Source: Antedon mediterranea
Taxonomy: Eukaryota; Echinodermata; Crinoidea; Comatulida; Antedonidae
Reading direction: 5' to 3'
Assembly (NCBI RefSeq): GCF_964355755.1
Contig: NC_092676.1
Coordinates: 3,394,288 to 3,458,287 of the forward strand
DNA length: 64,000 nucleotides
Below are positions 41,734 to 52,560 of the stretch, piece after piece (position 1 is the first letter of the stretch; every line of letters starts with the position of its first letter). The position numbers were made by a program, and so were the translations under genes. The notes under the pieces were generated by a model. That model saw only the letters and a list, made by a program, of their open reading frames with translations. It was not told the origin of the DNA and did no database searches.

Positions 41734-42455
41734 TTAAGCCAGTAAACTCTGTTATCTAAATGGACTAGTACGATTAAACCAGTAAACTCTGTTATCTCAA
41801 TGGATTAGTACGATTAAACCAGTAAACTGTGTTATCTAAATGGATTAGTACGATTAAAAACCGTAAACTCTGTTATCTAAATGGATTAGTACGATTAAAT
41901 CTGTAAACTCTGTTATCTAAATGGATTAGTACGATTAACGCAGTAAACTCTATTATCTAAATGGATTAGTACGATTAAAAACAGTAAACTCTGTTATCTA
42001 AATGGATTAGTACGATTAAATCAGTAAACTCTGTTATCTAAAAGGTAGTACGATTAAACCAGTAAACTCTGTTATTTAAATGGATTAGAACGATTAAAAA
42101 CAGTAAACTCTGTTATCTAAATGGATTAGTACGATTAAATCAGTAAACTCTGTTATCTAAAAGGTAGTACGATTAAACCAGTAAACTATATTATCTAAAT
42201 GGATTAGTACGATTAAAAACAGTAAACTCTGTTATCTAAATGGATTAGTACGATTAAATCAGTAAGCTCTGTTATCTAAAAGGTAGTACGATTAAACCAG
42301 TAAACTCTGTTATTTAAATGGATTAGTACGATTAAAAACAGTAAACTCTGTTATCTAAATGGATTAGTACGATTAAATCAGTAAACTCTGTTATTTAAAA
42401 GGTAGTACGATTAAACCAGTAAAATCTGTTATTTAAATGGATTAGAACGATTAAA
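41716..42455 (+). repeat. Minisatellite after G11, about 19 units with higher-order structure
   Basis: Units of 40-41 bp plus a shorter variant (TCTAAAAGGTAGTACGATTA). From about 41960 they form a repeating set of three (AAAAACAGT unit, AAATCAGT unit, short AAGGTAGT unit), about 118 bp long, seen about four times. No long coding frame. Confidence 0.93.
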
Positions 42456-43014
42456 CTAAAATGTTTATATAAAATGTATGGTTTTCTTTAATCATTTAAT
42501 AATGAATGTAGAGAAAACACTGTAAATAAGTAAAATTTGTTGTTGTTCTGTCTAATTTTTATTTAAAATAATAATATTTGCTGCGTCACTGCGTCTGGTT
42601 TATATTAACAGTATTCTCGTTAGAAGAATAAATCTTTATTATATTAATATTATTATTATATAATTATCTAATCTAAAATCAAATCATTTTTCAAAACTAG
42701 AGAAGAAGGCTTCGTTTTATTATTTGTCTCTAAACAACGTTCCGCGGATATAATGTTGGATTGAAGTGTTTATCAATTGAGCAGCATACGTGTGAACAAG
42801 CAAACATTATTAAATGTCTAAACATTATTACTGGTGTCTTTGAATCGTCGGAATAAGGAATATAATTTATAGGAATATTTGCGTAAATCTCAATTTGATA
42901 AAGAATTTCCAATTTTCGGACATCAATCGAGGTGCCTTAGTCAGTACTGTACCATTCCTATTATAACAACGCATAGGAACATCGAACGTCTTATGATATC
43001 TAATATTGACTACA
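42456..43014 (+). promoter_or_regulatory. G12 upstream region, shortened by a deletion
   Basis: The flank of the minisatellite (as in 8326-8660) joins the proximal promoter directly at about 42744 (GTTCCGCGGATATAATGTTG). About 1.5-2 kb present elsewhere, with the TATA block and CTCF-like site, is missing. The GATA-ETS position reads TTTGATAAAGAATT (42894-42907), ETS core damaged. Confidence 0.7.
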
Positions 43015-44579
43015 ATGTTTATAAAGACTTACCATCAACTTTGTACATTGCTGTTTTACAAGTGCCTGGTTATATTGTATAGTATATTTCACTGTTGCTG
43101 TGCACAATCCTATACTTTTACAAAACAACAAAAATCTGTTTTTGTTGGACAAAGAAACACAGCAATGTTGTCGTGTGAATGGAAACCAGCATTGAATGAA
43201 AACCATGTCGTTTACTGGTCAGCATACCCTCATGTTGGTGGGTCACCAGCAATCGCAATCGATAGGTCAACTTTAAAGTACAATTTAACAAATATAGCAA
43301 CATCTGCATATCTTTCCATTTTTAATGTTGGTTACAACGATGTAGGAAGATACAGGTGTGATATCTCGGAAGATGGTGATTTATTCAGTCTTTCTGAACG
43401 TGCTTCTGTAGTTCTAGGAGAAATATTGTGCGATCCAAAAAATAGCAATGGTGAGATTGGAACAACGATGACATGTTCCTATTTTACTTCTTATTATTCA
43501 CGTGATATTGATTTACTATGGTATAAAAACAGGAAACAAATTACATCAAAAGTACCACAAAACAATGCTATAAAATCAAGAGCTTTGACTGTTGAAGACG
43601 ATGGAGCTGTATTTACTTGTAAAGCCAGAATTAGATCTCAAAATCAAGTGATAGGAACTTGTGAAACTACTCCTATTATATTAAGTATAGATGCAGAGAT
43701 TGTACAATCACCGCCAGGTCCAGGTCTCAGGTTGGAGATAGCTTCAACCTTACCTGCTTAGGGAAAGGTAATCCTGATTATTATAATTATGAATGGACGT
43801 GGAATGGCGAACCAGTAGGATCGTCACCAAATGGAAAGCGATTTGCAATTGGCAATGTGGTTCCTGCGACGAGTGTATCAATCAATGCTAATGGCAAAAT
43901 AATTACTTGTACCATTAGTCGTGATGGTCGTAATAGCAGTACAGCGAATTATACAATAAACGTTCTAGAGAACATTTCGAGTAGGCCTACAACTACACGA
44001 TTGCAAACAACACCAACGCAACAAGTCGTTACAGACAAACTACTACCAACTACACGCTTACACACTACACGTTTGCAATCGACACGTGCGCAACGACTCA
44101 TTACAGACCAACTCTCAACAACTAATATCTCATCGGCTGACGAGCCCCCAACACTAATGGTTGTTATTAGTGTACTTGCAATTTCACTTGCAATTGCTTT
44201 AATATTAATAATATACATGAAAATACAAAAGAGGAACTTAGCAAGAGACAACACAATTCCTTCAAAACGACCGACGACTAACATTGGACACAATTATGAT
44301 TACATTACGTCATCAGACACACACGTGACCACGGCAGTCAATGACATAGATAATAAATACGATTATGCCGTATATCCGTGCACACGCAATGAGAAAATCG
44401 TCACTGCTGAATATATTGAGGTAGTCAACTTTTCCAAAGATGACCCAGCAAATCCAGAAAGTAATAGCGCGGCTGAGTACGATAACGTTGCATTGCAACA
44501 AACAGATATTTGCAGCGAAGAGCCAAAGTACGAAAATAATAAACTACGTGTTAAACGCTACAAGCATGACAACGTCTGA
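43015..44579 (+). pseudogene. G12: class B receptor with a frameshift in Ig3
   Basis: ATG 43015 opens a frame through the signal peptide, Ig1 (LSCEW, DVGRYRCDI) and Ig2 (four Cys). In the EQSPPG segment opening Ig3 (bases about 43717-43731) an extra GGTC-like stretch of net two bases shifts the frame, and it stops at 43761. The rest is undamaged in the other frame to 44579: Ig3 core, stalk KLLPTTRLHTTRLQST, membrane span, QKRN and the class B tail ending KRYKHDNV. The ectodomain is closest to G4, and tail and flank to G3 and G11. With the promoter deletion upstream, this copy is probably dead, and recently so. Confidence 0.88.
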
Positions 44580-44709
44580 CAATGTAAAAACCAAGTACGA
44601 AAATATTTACGCGCTGGCCATCAGTGAGGATAAATACAATGACGTCATATTGAGGATCACAGAAGCGCATACTGACGACGCAAACGAGTACGAAAATGGA
44701 TTAGAATGA
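44580..44709 (+). other. +1-frame tail segment after G12
   Basis: Almost identical to the segment after G11 (TKYENI, KYNDVI, EYENGLE). It survives although G12 itself is broken, so its preservation here is no proof of use. Confidence 0.5.
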
Positions 44710-44985
44710 TTAAACCAGTAAACTCTGTTATCTAAATGGACTAGTACGATTAAACCAGTAAACTCTGTTATCTCAATGGATTAGTGCGATTAAAAACCGT
44801 AAAATCTCTTATCTAAATGGATTAGTACGATTAAATCTGTAAACTCTGTTATATAAATGGATTAGTACGATTAACCTAGTAAACTCTATTATCTAAATGG
44901 ATTAGTACGATTAAAAACAGTAAACTCTGTTATCTAAATGGATTAGTACGATTAAACCAGTAAACTCTGTTATTTTAAACAAGAA
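44700..44985 (+). repeat. Minisatellite after G12, about 7 units
   Basis: Unit order and variant bases match the array after G3 (8040-8325) almost exactly, showing that the G3 and G12 ends are recent duplicates. Confidence 0.92.
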
Positions 44986-46713
44986 CACTTGGAACACTAA
45001 GATATAAAAACACACTGAATGTTTATATAAAAAGGAAATTGTATGGTTTTCTATAATCATTTAATAATGAATGTATAATAATAAGTAACGTTTGCTGTTG
45101 TTCTGTCACATTTTTATTTTGAAATAATAATATTTGCTGCGCCACGGGGTCTTATATTAACAGTATTCACGTTAGAAGAATAAATCTTTAAGATCCGAGA
45201 AGTTCTCGGAGGCTGAGGTGTCAAATGCCTGCAAACAGATGAAATCTGGTGAAGCACTTAGTCTTGACGGTCTTCCCATCGAAATATGGAAATTACCTCA
45301 CACACCACCAACAAGACACTATATGCCAACCTTCCCCGTCTTACGACCATCATTCAAAAACGTCGCATGGGTCTGGCTGGTCATGCTATGAGAAGCTCTG
45401 AGCCAGCCTCAAGAGTACTCCTTTGGGAACCAGAAGAGAAAATGAAAGTGGGAAGACCCCAACTGACTTGGCTCGACAATCTGTTGAAAGATACCAAACT
45501 AGACCTGAGTGAACTGAGGGAGAGCATGCTTGATAGAGATGTGTGGAGACAAATTATCATGGCACCCACTAAGAATTAAGTCGTCGTGGGATGACATTAA
45601 GATAAGAAGAAGATTATTATTATAATATAATTATCTAATCTAAAAATCAAATCATTTTTCAAAACTAGAAAGGAAGGCTTCTTTTTAATATTGGTCTCTA
45701 AACAACGTTCCGCAGATATACTATAGTATATAGTTTATAGGAAGCAATCAATTGTGAATCTAAATGAGGGAAACGTGAGATTTCTCCAGAATCTAAATTT
45801 AATTTGAGCAACACAAAAACAATAAGGAAAAAGAAAGAAGTGTTACGAAATGATTAGCCCAAGACTTGAAAACAGAGCCTATGATTGATTTATGATTAAG
45901 TACCGGTCCAGTCACGTGTTCAGTTTTATACAATCCGGGTTCCAACGAGCACTCCCTAAACTTGAGCGAGTTCAATGAGTCAATAGAAATGCTAATGCTT
46001 TACTGAATTTTGTATTATTTTCGACGATGATTATTGTTATAGGTATTTTGAAGGTGTTGCGTTATCTTAAACATGTGCGCATGCGCTATGACATTCATAA
46101 TGTTTCGTCAAGTTAACCATAATCCTAATAATTCCAATATCACTGTAGGGCTATATGATATCATTTTTCAATGTGTCATAAAATAGTCTTATTGATTTAA
46201 CTTGAAGAAAACCGATTTAAAATTTCAGTATGAAGATCAGAAAAAATTGATAAAAAGCTAAATAAAAGAAAAACAAATAATATAATATTTATCCACACAA
46301 ATTGTGAAGTTGAGTACAAAAAGAATACAATAGATATACTGTTAATACAGTATAGTGAACATATCCATTCGGGTCTATTTAATCACATTCATTACCAGTG
46401 CGTACAATTATTGTAAAGCAAGTTTCTACCCACCCAAAAGAAAAGGGGAAAAACAACAAAAGTATTATGACAGAATGTAAGACTAGTAAAAACGGTATAA
46501 AAAACATCTTAATTTAACCGTTAACACGACATTTGCTACGACAGGCAAGGTAAAGTTATGTGGAGTGTTTTAACCAGTCACAGTTACGAACTACTCAGCA
46601 TTTACAATTAAATTCTCACTAACCACGCCCCCGACTGATAAACGTATATCACGCCCTCTGGAGGAAAAATGACAATGTATTAGGAAAGTATTTTTAAAGT
46701 ATTACATCATTAA
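44986..46713. repeat. Duplicated intergenic block, copy 2
   Basis: Near-identical to 8326-9633, interrupted by a LINE fragment at 45191-45613. It contains the inverted CTCF-core-like site CCTCCAGAGGGCGTG (minus strand, 46650-46664). Confidence 0.8.
45191..45613 (+). mobile_element. Internally deleted non-LTR retrotransposon fragment
   Basis: Absent from the paralogous sites at about 8533 and 54943. The first part encodes the reverse transcriptase entry motif (ACKQMKSGEALSLDGLPIEI). The second, in another frame (45286-45579), encodes the typical LINE C-terminus (KRRMGLAGHAMR, GRPQLTWLDNL, DRDVWRQII). The RT core between is deleted. The 3' end is GATAAGAAGAAG next to ATT repeats. A dead copy. 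Confidence 0.75.
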
Positions 46714-46810
46714 TGTTGAATATTCAGTGGCGCTATTTCCCGGTATTTTATTTCTACAGTAATCAAGTGTATCACTAGTGCTGAAGTAGATCATTTCAAC
46801 TTATATAACA
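46714..46810 (+). promoter_or_regulatory. G13 promoter block with TATA box
   Basis: Conserved block; TTATATAA at 46801-46808, about 340 bp before the ATG. The GATA-ETS position (47016-47030) reads TTTATAAGGAAGTT: ETS core intact, GATA changed to TATA as in G3. Confidence 0.55.
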
Positions 46811-47140
46811 ACAAAATAAAGTTGTAATAAATAAAGTGCCAACGTGTAATGTTTGACTACGAATACAGGATCTAACCGTATAGGAAGTTTTTTAGTATTG
46901 GATATAATGTTGGGTTGAAGTGTTTATAAATTTAATGTCTAAAACATTATTACTGGTGTCTTAGAATCGTCGCAATAAGGAATATAATTTATAGGAATAT
47001 TTGCGTAAATCTCAATTTTATAAGGAAGTTCCAATATTCGGGCATCAATCGAGGCGCCTGCCTGCGTAAGTACCCTACTATTCCTATTATAACAACGCAT
47101 GGGAACATCGATCGTCTTATGATATCTAATATTTACTACA

Positions 47141-48691
47141 ATGTTTAAAATGTATCATCAATATTGTACATTGCTGTTTTTCAAGTGCCTGGTTATATTG
47201 TATAGTATATTTCACTGTTGTTGTGCACAATCCTATACTTTTACAAAACAACCAAAATCTGTTCTTGTTGGACAAAGAAACACAGCATCGTTATCGTGTG
47301 AATGGAGACCAGCATTGAATGAAAACCATGTCGTTTTCTGGACAGCATACCCAGATGTTGGTGCGTGGCAAGCAATCGATAGGTCAACTTTAAAGTACAA
47401 TTTAACAACTATAGCAACATCTGCATATCTTTCCATTTTTAATGTTGATTACAAAGATGTAGGGAACTACAGGTGTGATATCTCGGAAGATGGTGGTTTA
47501 TACAGTCTTTCGGAACAGGCTTCTGTAGTGATAGGAGAAATATTGTGCGATCCAAAGAATGGTGAGATTGGAACAACGCTGACATGTTCCAATTTTACTT
47601 TTTATTATTCACGTGATATTGATTTACATTTCTATAAAGACAGGAAACAAATTAAGTCCGATGTTAAAAATTATGTTATAAAATCAGGAGCTTTGACTGC
47701 CGAAGACGATGGAGCTGTATTCACTTGTAAAGCCACCACTGGAATCCAAAATCAAGTGATAGGAACTTGTGAAATTACGCCGCTAGTATTAACCATAGAT
47801 ACAGAGATTGAACAATCACCACCAGGTCCACTTCAGGTTGGGGATAGCTTTAATCTTACCTGCTCAGGGAAAGGCAAACATGATTACTATGATTACAAAT
47901 GGACGTGGAATGACAAACCAGTAGGATCGTCGCCAAATGAAAGGCGATTTGCAATAGGTAATGTTCTTACTGTGATGAGTGTACCAAGCAGTGCTAAGGG
48001 CGAAGACGCAACTTGTACTATTAGTCGTAGTGGTCGCAACAGCAGTACAGCGAGCTATACAATAAATGTGCTAGAGAAAATTTGGAGTAGGCCTACAACT
48101 ACACATTTGCAAACAATACCAGGTAGACGTACGCAACAAGTCGTTACAGACAAACTACTACCAACTACACGCTTACACACTACACGTTTACAGTCGACAC
48201 GTGCGCAACGACTCATTACAGACCTCCTATCAGAAACTAATATATCGGGTGACGAGCCCCCAGCTCTAATGCTTGTTATTAGTGTACTTGCAATTTTACT
48301 CGTAGTTTCTGTAATATTAATAATATACATGTATTTACAAAAGAGGAACTTAGCTAGAGACAACATAATTCATTCAAGTCAACCATCGAATAATATAGGA
48401 CACAATTACGATTACATTACGTCATCAGACACACACGTGACCACGGAAGTCAATGACATAGATAATAAATACGATTATGCCGTATATCCGTGCACACGCA
48501 ATGAGAAAAACGTCACTGCTGAATATTTTGAGGTAGTCTACTTTTCCAAAGATGACCCACCAAAACCAGAAAGTAATATCGCGGCTGAGTATGCTAACGT
48601 TGCATTGCAACCAACAGATATTTGCAGCGAAGAGCCAAAGTACGAAAATAATAAACTACGTGTTAAACGCTACAAGCATGACAACGTCTGA
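47141..48691 (+). CDS. G13: three-Ig receptor, class B tail
   Basis: Intact 516-residue frame from ATG 47141 (MFKMYHQYC; a second ATG at 47150). The signal peptide ends CCCAQ. Ig1 has LSCEW and DVGNYRCDI. Ig2 keeps four Cys but reads IDLHFYKDR where paralogues read IDLLWYKNR, so the core Trp is Phe. Ig3 has LTCSGKG, a changed KHDYYDY and ATCTIS. The stalk KLLPTTRLHTTRLQST leads to the membrane span (LMLVISVLAILLVVSVILII) and QKRN. The tail has NYDYIT, KYDYAVY, AEYFEV, AEYANV and KYENNKL, and ends KRYKHDNV. A +1 segment to 48833 and a minisatellite follow, the latter split by a nested transposon pair. Ectodomain nearest G3/G4; Ig3 and tail nearest G10/G11. Confidence 0.92.
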   Translation: MFKMYHQYCTLLFFKCLVILYSIFHCCCAQSYTFTKQPKSVLVGQRNTASLSCEWRPALNENHVVFWTAYPDVGAWQAIDRSTLKYNLTTIATSAYLSIFNVDYKDVGNYRCDISEDGGLYSLSEQASVVIGEILCDPKNGEIGTTLTCSNFTFYYSRDIDLHFYKDRKQIKSDVKNYVIKSGALTAEDDGAVFTCKATTGIQNQVIGTCEITPLVLTIDTEIEQSPPGPLQVGDSFNLTCSGKGKHDYYDYKWTWNDKPVGSSPNERRFAIGNVLTVMSVPSSAKGEDATCTISRSGRNSSTASYTINVLEKIWSRPTTTHLQTIPGRRTQQVVTDKLLPTTRLHTTRLQSTRAQRLITDLLSETNISGDEPPALMLVISVLAILLVVSVILIIYMYLQKRNLARDNIIHSSQPSNNIGHNYDYITSSDTHVTTEVNDIDNKYDYAVYPCTRNEKNVTAEYFEVVYFSKDDPPKPESNIAAEYANVALQPTDICSEEPKYENNKLRVKRYKHDNV

Positions 48692-48833
48692 CAATGTAAA
48701 AACCAAGTACGAAAATATTTACGCGCTGGCCATCAGTGCGGATAAATACAATGACGTCATATTGAAGATCACAGAAGCGCATACTGACGACGCAAACGAG
48801 TACGAAAATGGATTAGAACGATTAAACCAGTAA
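48692..48833 (+). other. +1-frame tail segment after G13
   Basis: As after G11, with TKYENI, KYNDVI and EYENGLE, but a base change (GAACGA for GAATGA) removes the usual stop and the frame ends a few codons into the minisatellite (ERLNQ). Confidence 0.5.
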
Positions 48834-48927
48834 ACTCTGTTATCTAAATGGACTAGTACGATTAAACTAGTAAACTCTGTTATATAAATGGATTAGTACG
48901 ATTAAACCAGTAAACTGTGTTATCTAA
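48820..48927 (+). repeat. Minisatellite after G13, left part (about 3 units)
   Basis: Same 40-bp unit. The array is interrupted at TCTAA by a DNA transposon and resumes at 54526. Confidence 0.9.
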
Positions 48928-49105
48928 AGCCCCTTTCTCACAGATGTGCCTGCAATATACCGGTACAGTGCTGGCGTCGTGCCGGTATCGTTACCGGCAT
49001 ATACCCATTCTCATCGGACTATCGTGCCGGAAATATAACCGGTATATACCGGCTTTCTGTGAGAAAGGAGTCGGGCATATTCGGCCAATAAAAAGTCTCT
49101 GACAA

Positions 49106-52100
49106 TTATGTAAAAGATCGATGTTCTTACTTCAGGACTTTACATAAAACAATTATTGACTTCAAAGAAAGCAAAAATGATAAAATAATTATAGGTGGTG
49201 ACATGAATTGTGCTCTAGACAGAAAATTTGACCAAAAAGGTAGTGTCGATAGAGTAGATAATTCTGTTTTTACAATAACACATTTTATGAAAAATCTGAA
49301 TCTTAATGACATCTGGAGAAAAAATAACCCGGATACATGTCAATTCACATGGCGAAGGAAATCCACCCAAACGTACAGAAGGTTGGACTATTTTTTTATA
49401 TCTAACGACTTATGTGAATATGTTAACACATGTGATATCAGGCCGTCAATCATGTCTGATCACCAAGCCATATCCTTAAAAATAAGTTTAACTAATGAAG
49501 AAAGAGGCCCAGGATTATGGAAAATGAACAATTCTCACTTAGATAATGAAGATTATATAAACAACATCAAAAACATAATAGAAAGAGCTAGATTAGAAGA
49601 ACTTAACCCAAAGGATAAATGGGAAATGATTAAAGTAAAAATAAAGGAATTCTCCATAAAATATGGGAAAATGAAAAATAAAAATAAATGCAAAAGAAAA
49701 GAAATACTTCAACAGGAAATTGCTAACATTAATGATTTAATTATGAAAAAGGATAATACTGATAATAATATCCAGTATGAAACAGAATTAGATCAAAAAA
49801 AGAATGAACTTGAGCAAATTTACCTATTGGAAGCTAAAGGCGCTCAAATTAGATCAAGAGTAAAGTGGATAGAAGATGGCGAACGAAACACTAAATACTT
49901 TCTTGGTTTAGAGAAAAATAATAGTAATAAAAAACATATTAAAAAATTAAAAAAACAGGACGGATCCATTATATCAAATTCCACAGAGATATTGAAGGAA
50001 GAGGTTAATTTCTTCAAAAAAATATATGCAAAACAAGATGTTCCTTACAAATCAATTGATAAGTACCTATCTCATGTTAATTTAACTAAACTCACAGAGG
50101 CAGAACAAGAGATGTGTGAGGGTCATCTCTCTCTCTTCGAATGTGAGCAAGCAATAAAGAAAATGAAAAAAAATAAAGCTCCAGGCAGTGACGGTTTAAC
50201 AGTTGAGTTTTATCAACTCTTCTGGTACCTTATCTGTGACCTTGTTTGTGATGCACTAAATTATGGTTTTGCCACACAAGAAATGTCTGTGTCACAAAGA
50301 AGGGGAATAATCAACCTTATTTACAAAAAAGGTGATCACAAAGATTTAAATAACTGGCGCCCTATCACTTTACTCAATATTGACTACAAAATAGCTTCTT
50401 TTGTTCTTACAACAAGATTACATCGAGTTGCAAAGTATATAATAAACAATGACCAAAAAGGGTATGTAAAAGGTCGTTTTGGTGGTGACAATATAAGACT
50501 AATAGAGGACATAATTACTTACATGGAAAATGAACAGCTTGAAGGTATACTTATAAGTTTAGATTTCCAAAAAGCATTTGACAGTGTCAATAGATCATTT
50601 TTAATAGAAGCCTTAAATAAATTCAATTTTGGTATTTCATTTGTGAACTGGGTAAAAGCACTGTATAACAATACAAATTGTATATTCACAAATAATGGTT
50701 GGCAATCAGAAAGTTTTGCAATGCACCAAGGTATTAGACAAGGATGTCCCTTGTCTGCTCTATTGTTTATTTTAGTAGCTGAAGTCCTAGCTACAAAAAT
50801 AAGAGCATGTGATATGGTCAAAGGCCTGATTGTTCCTGCAGGCAATGGTATATTTAAAGATATTAAGATTGCACAGCTAGCAGATGACACTGTGCTTTTT
50901 CTAAAGGATATAAATAGTATGGATAACAGCATAAGTATTATTGAAAAGTTTGGAGAGGTTTCTGGATTAAAATTAAATAAGAATAAAACAAATGCTTTTT
51001 GGCTTGGCAGTTTAAGAGACTGCAAGGACACACATGGTAACATTTCTTGGACATCCACACCAATTCGGATATTAGGTATCTATGTTGGACATGATAAGGA
51101 ATATTGTTATCAAAAGAACTGGAAAGAAAAAATAGACGCATTAGAAAATACCCTAAAAACATGGGAGAAAAGACACCTCACTTTTTTTGGAAGAATTACT
51201 ATTGTAAAAACATTAGCGCTCTCAAAAATTATATACAATTCCTGCATTTTGCTAGTACCAGAAAAAGTAATAAAAGAGGTGGATAAATTAATTTTTAAAT
51301 TCATTTGGGAAACTAAGAAAGAGAAAATAAAAAGAAAAACCATGTGTGCCAATTACAGTCAAGGTGGTCTAAAAATGGTAGAATTCAGATCTCAGGTAAT
51401 ATCTTTCCAAGTTAAATGGTACAGGAGACTGTATGAAAACGATGATGCCAAATGGAAATATTTACCTACATTTTATATAGAAAAGATAGGCCCAAAATCA
51501 TTAACCTCAAATTTATCAAAAGTTCCGTGTAATATATCCGTACCACCATTTTACCTCTCAGTTATTAAGTCTATAGCAGTAGCTAATGCTTGTAATAATA
51601 GATTAAATAAGGAACCAATAAGCTATGATGACATTATTAATCAATCATTATGGGGTAATGAGTTTATATGTATTAAAAAGAAGCCGTTATATAACTGTAA
51701 CTGGATTAGTTCAGGGTTTTTAAAAATATATGATGTAATAAATAATAATGTGTTTAAGCCTGCGATAGAGATAAAAAGAAGGTTAAGATGTACACAAAAT
51801 TGGATCAGTGAATATTCATGTATATTGAAAGCCATTCCAAAAGAATGGAAATGTATTTTAAAATCAACACATGACATTAATGTAAATGATATACCTATTA
51901 CAAACAATAAGGTCTTAAATATGACGTCTAGACAATTATATAGATTCATAATAGATGCTCAATATATTACACCTACGGCACAGGTTAAGTGGGAATCCAT
52001 ATTTGGTAATATGCCATGGACAAAAATATGGGTTAAAAAAGTTTCTGGTCTTAAAGAAAAAAAACTGGCACATTTTAATTTTAAATTGTTGCACAGAATA

Positions 52101-52524
52101 TTGCCAACAAATGAAAGATTACATAGGTGGAGACTTGTAAATTCCCCATGTTGTGACACTTGCAATGTTATTGAGAATGATAAACATATGTTAGTAGAGT
52201 GCATAACAGTAAAATGTTTATGGAGAGAGATAAACGAAATAATTAGAGCAGTAAGCATACATATTCCTGTTTTTTCTTTCAAAAGACTTTTATTTGAAAC
52301 TGACAATAATTACGTAAATAAATTATACACTTTAGGAGCATTTTGTATTTATAAAGTAAAGATATTAAGTTTATTGGAAAAAGAAAAAAAAATCAATCTC
52401 CTACAAATGTTTAAATCTGAAAAAAAGATAAGAAATATGTAAATCTGCAGGTATACTGTATATGCTCAACCAGATTAAGGAAGAAAATATGTAAATGAGA
52501 TACCATGAATGATGAATCTATTAT

Positions 52525-52560
<36 letters not shown>

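Noticed and set aside
41716-42455. CRISPR-like regular repeats
   Set aside because: Head-to-tail units without unique spacers in animal DNA: a minisatellite.
49203-52442. A domesticated host reverse transcriptase gene
   Set aside because: Exact 16-bp target duplications, an A-rich 3' end and truncation at the insertion point show an ordinary LINE insertion.
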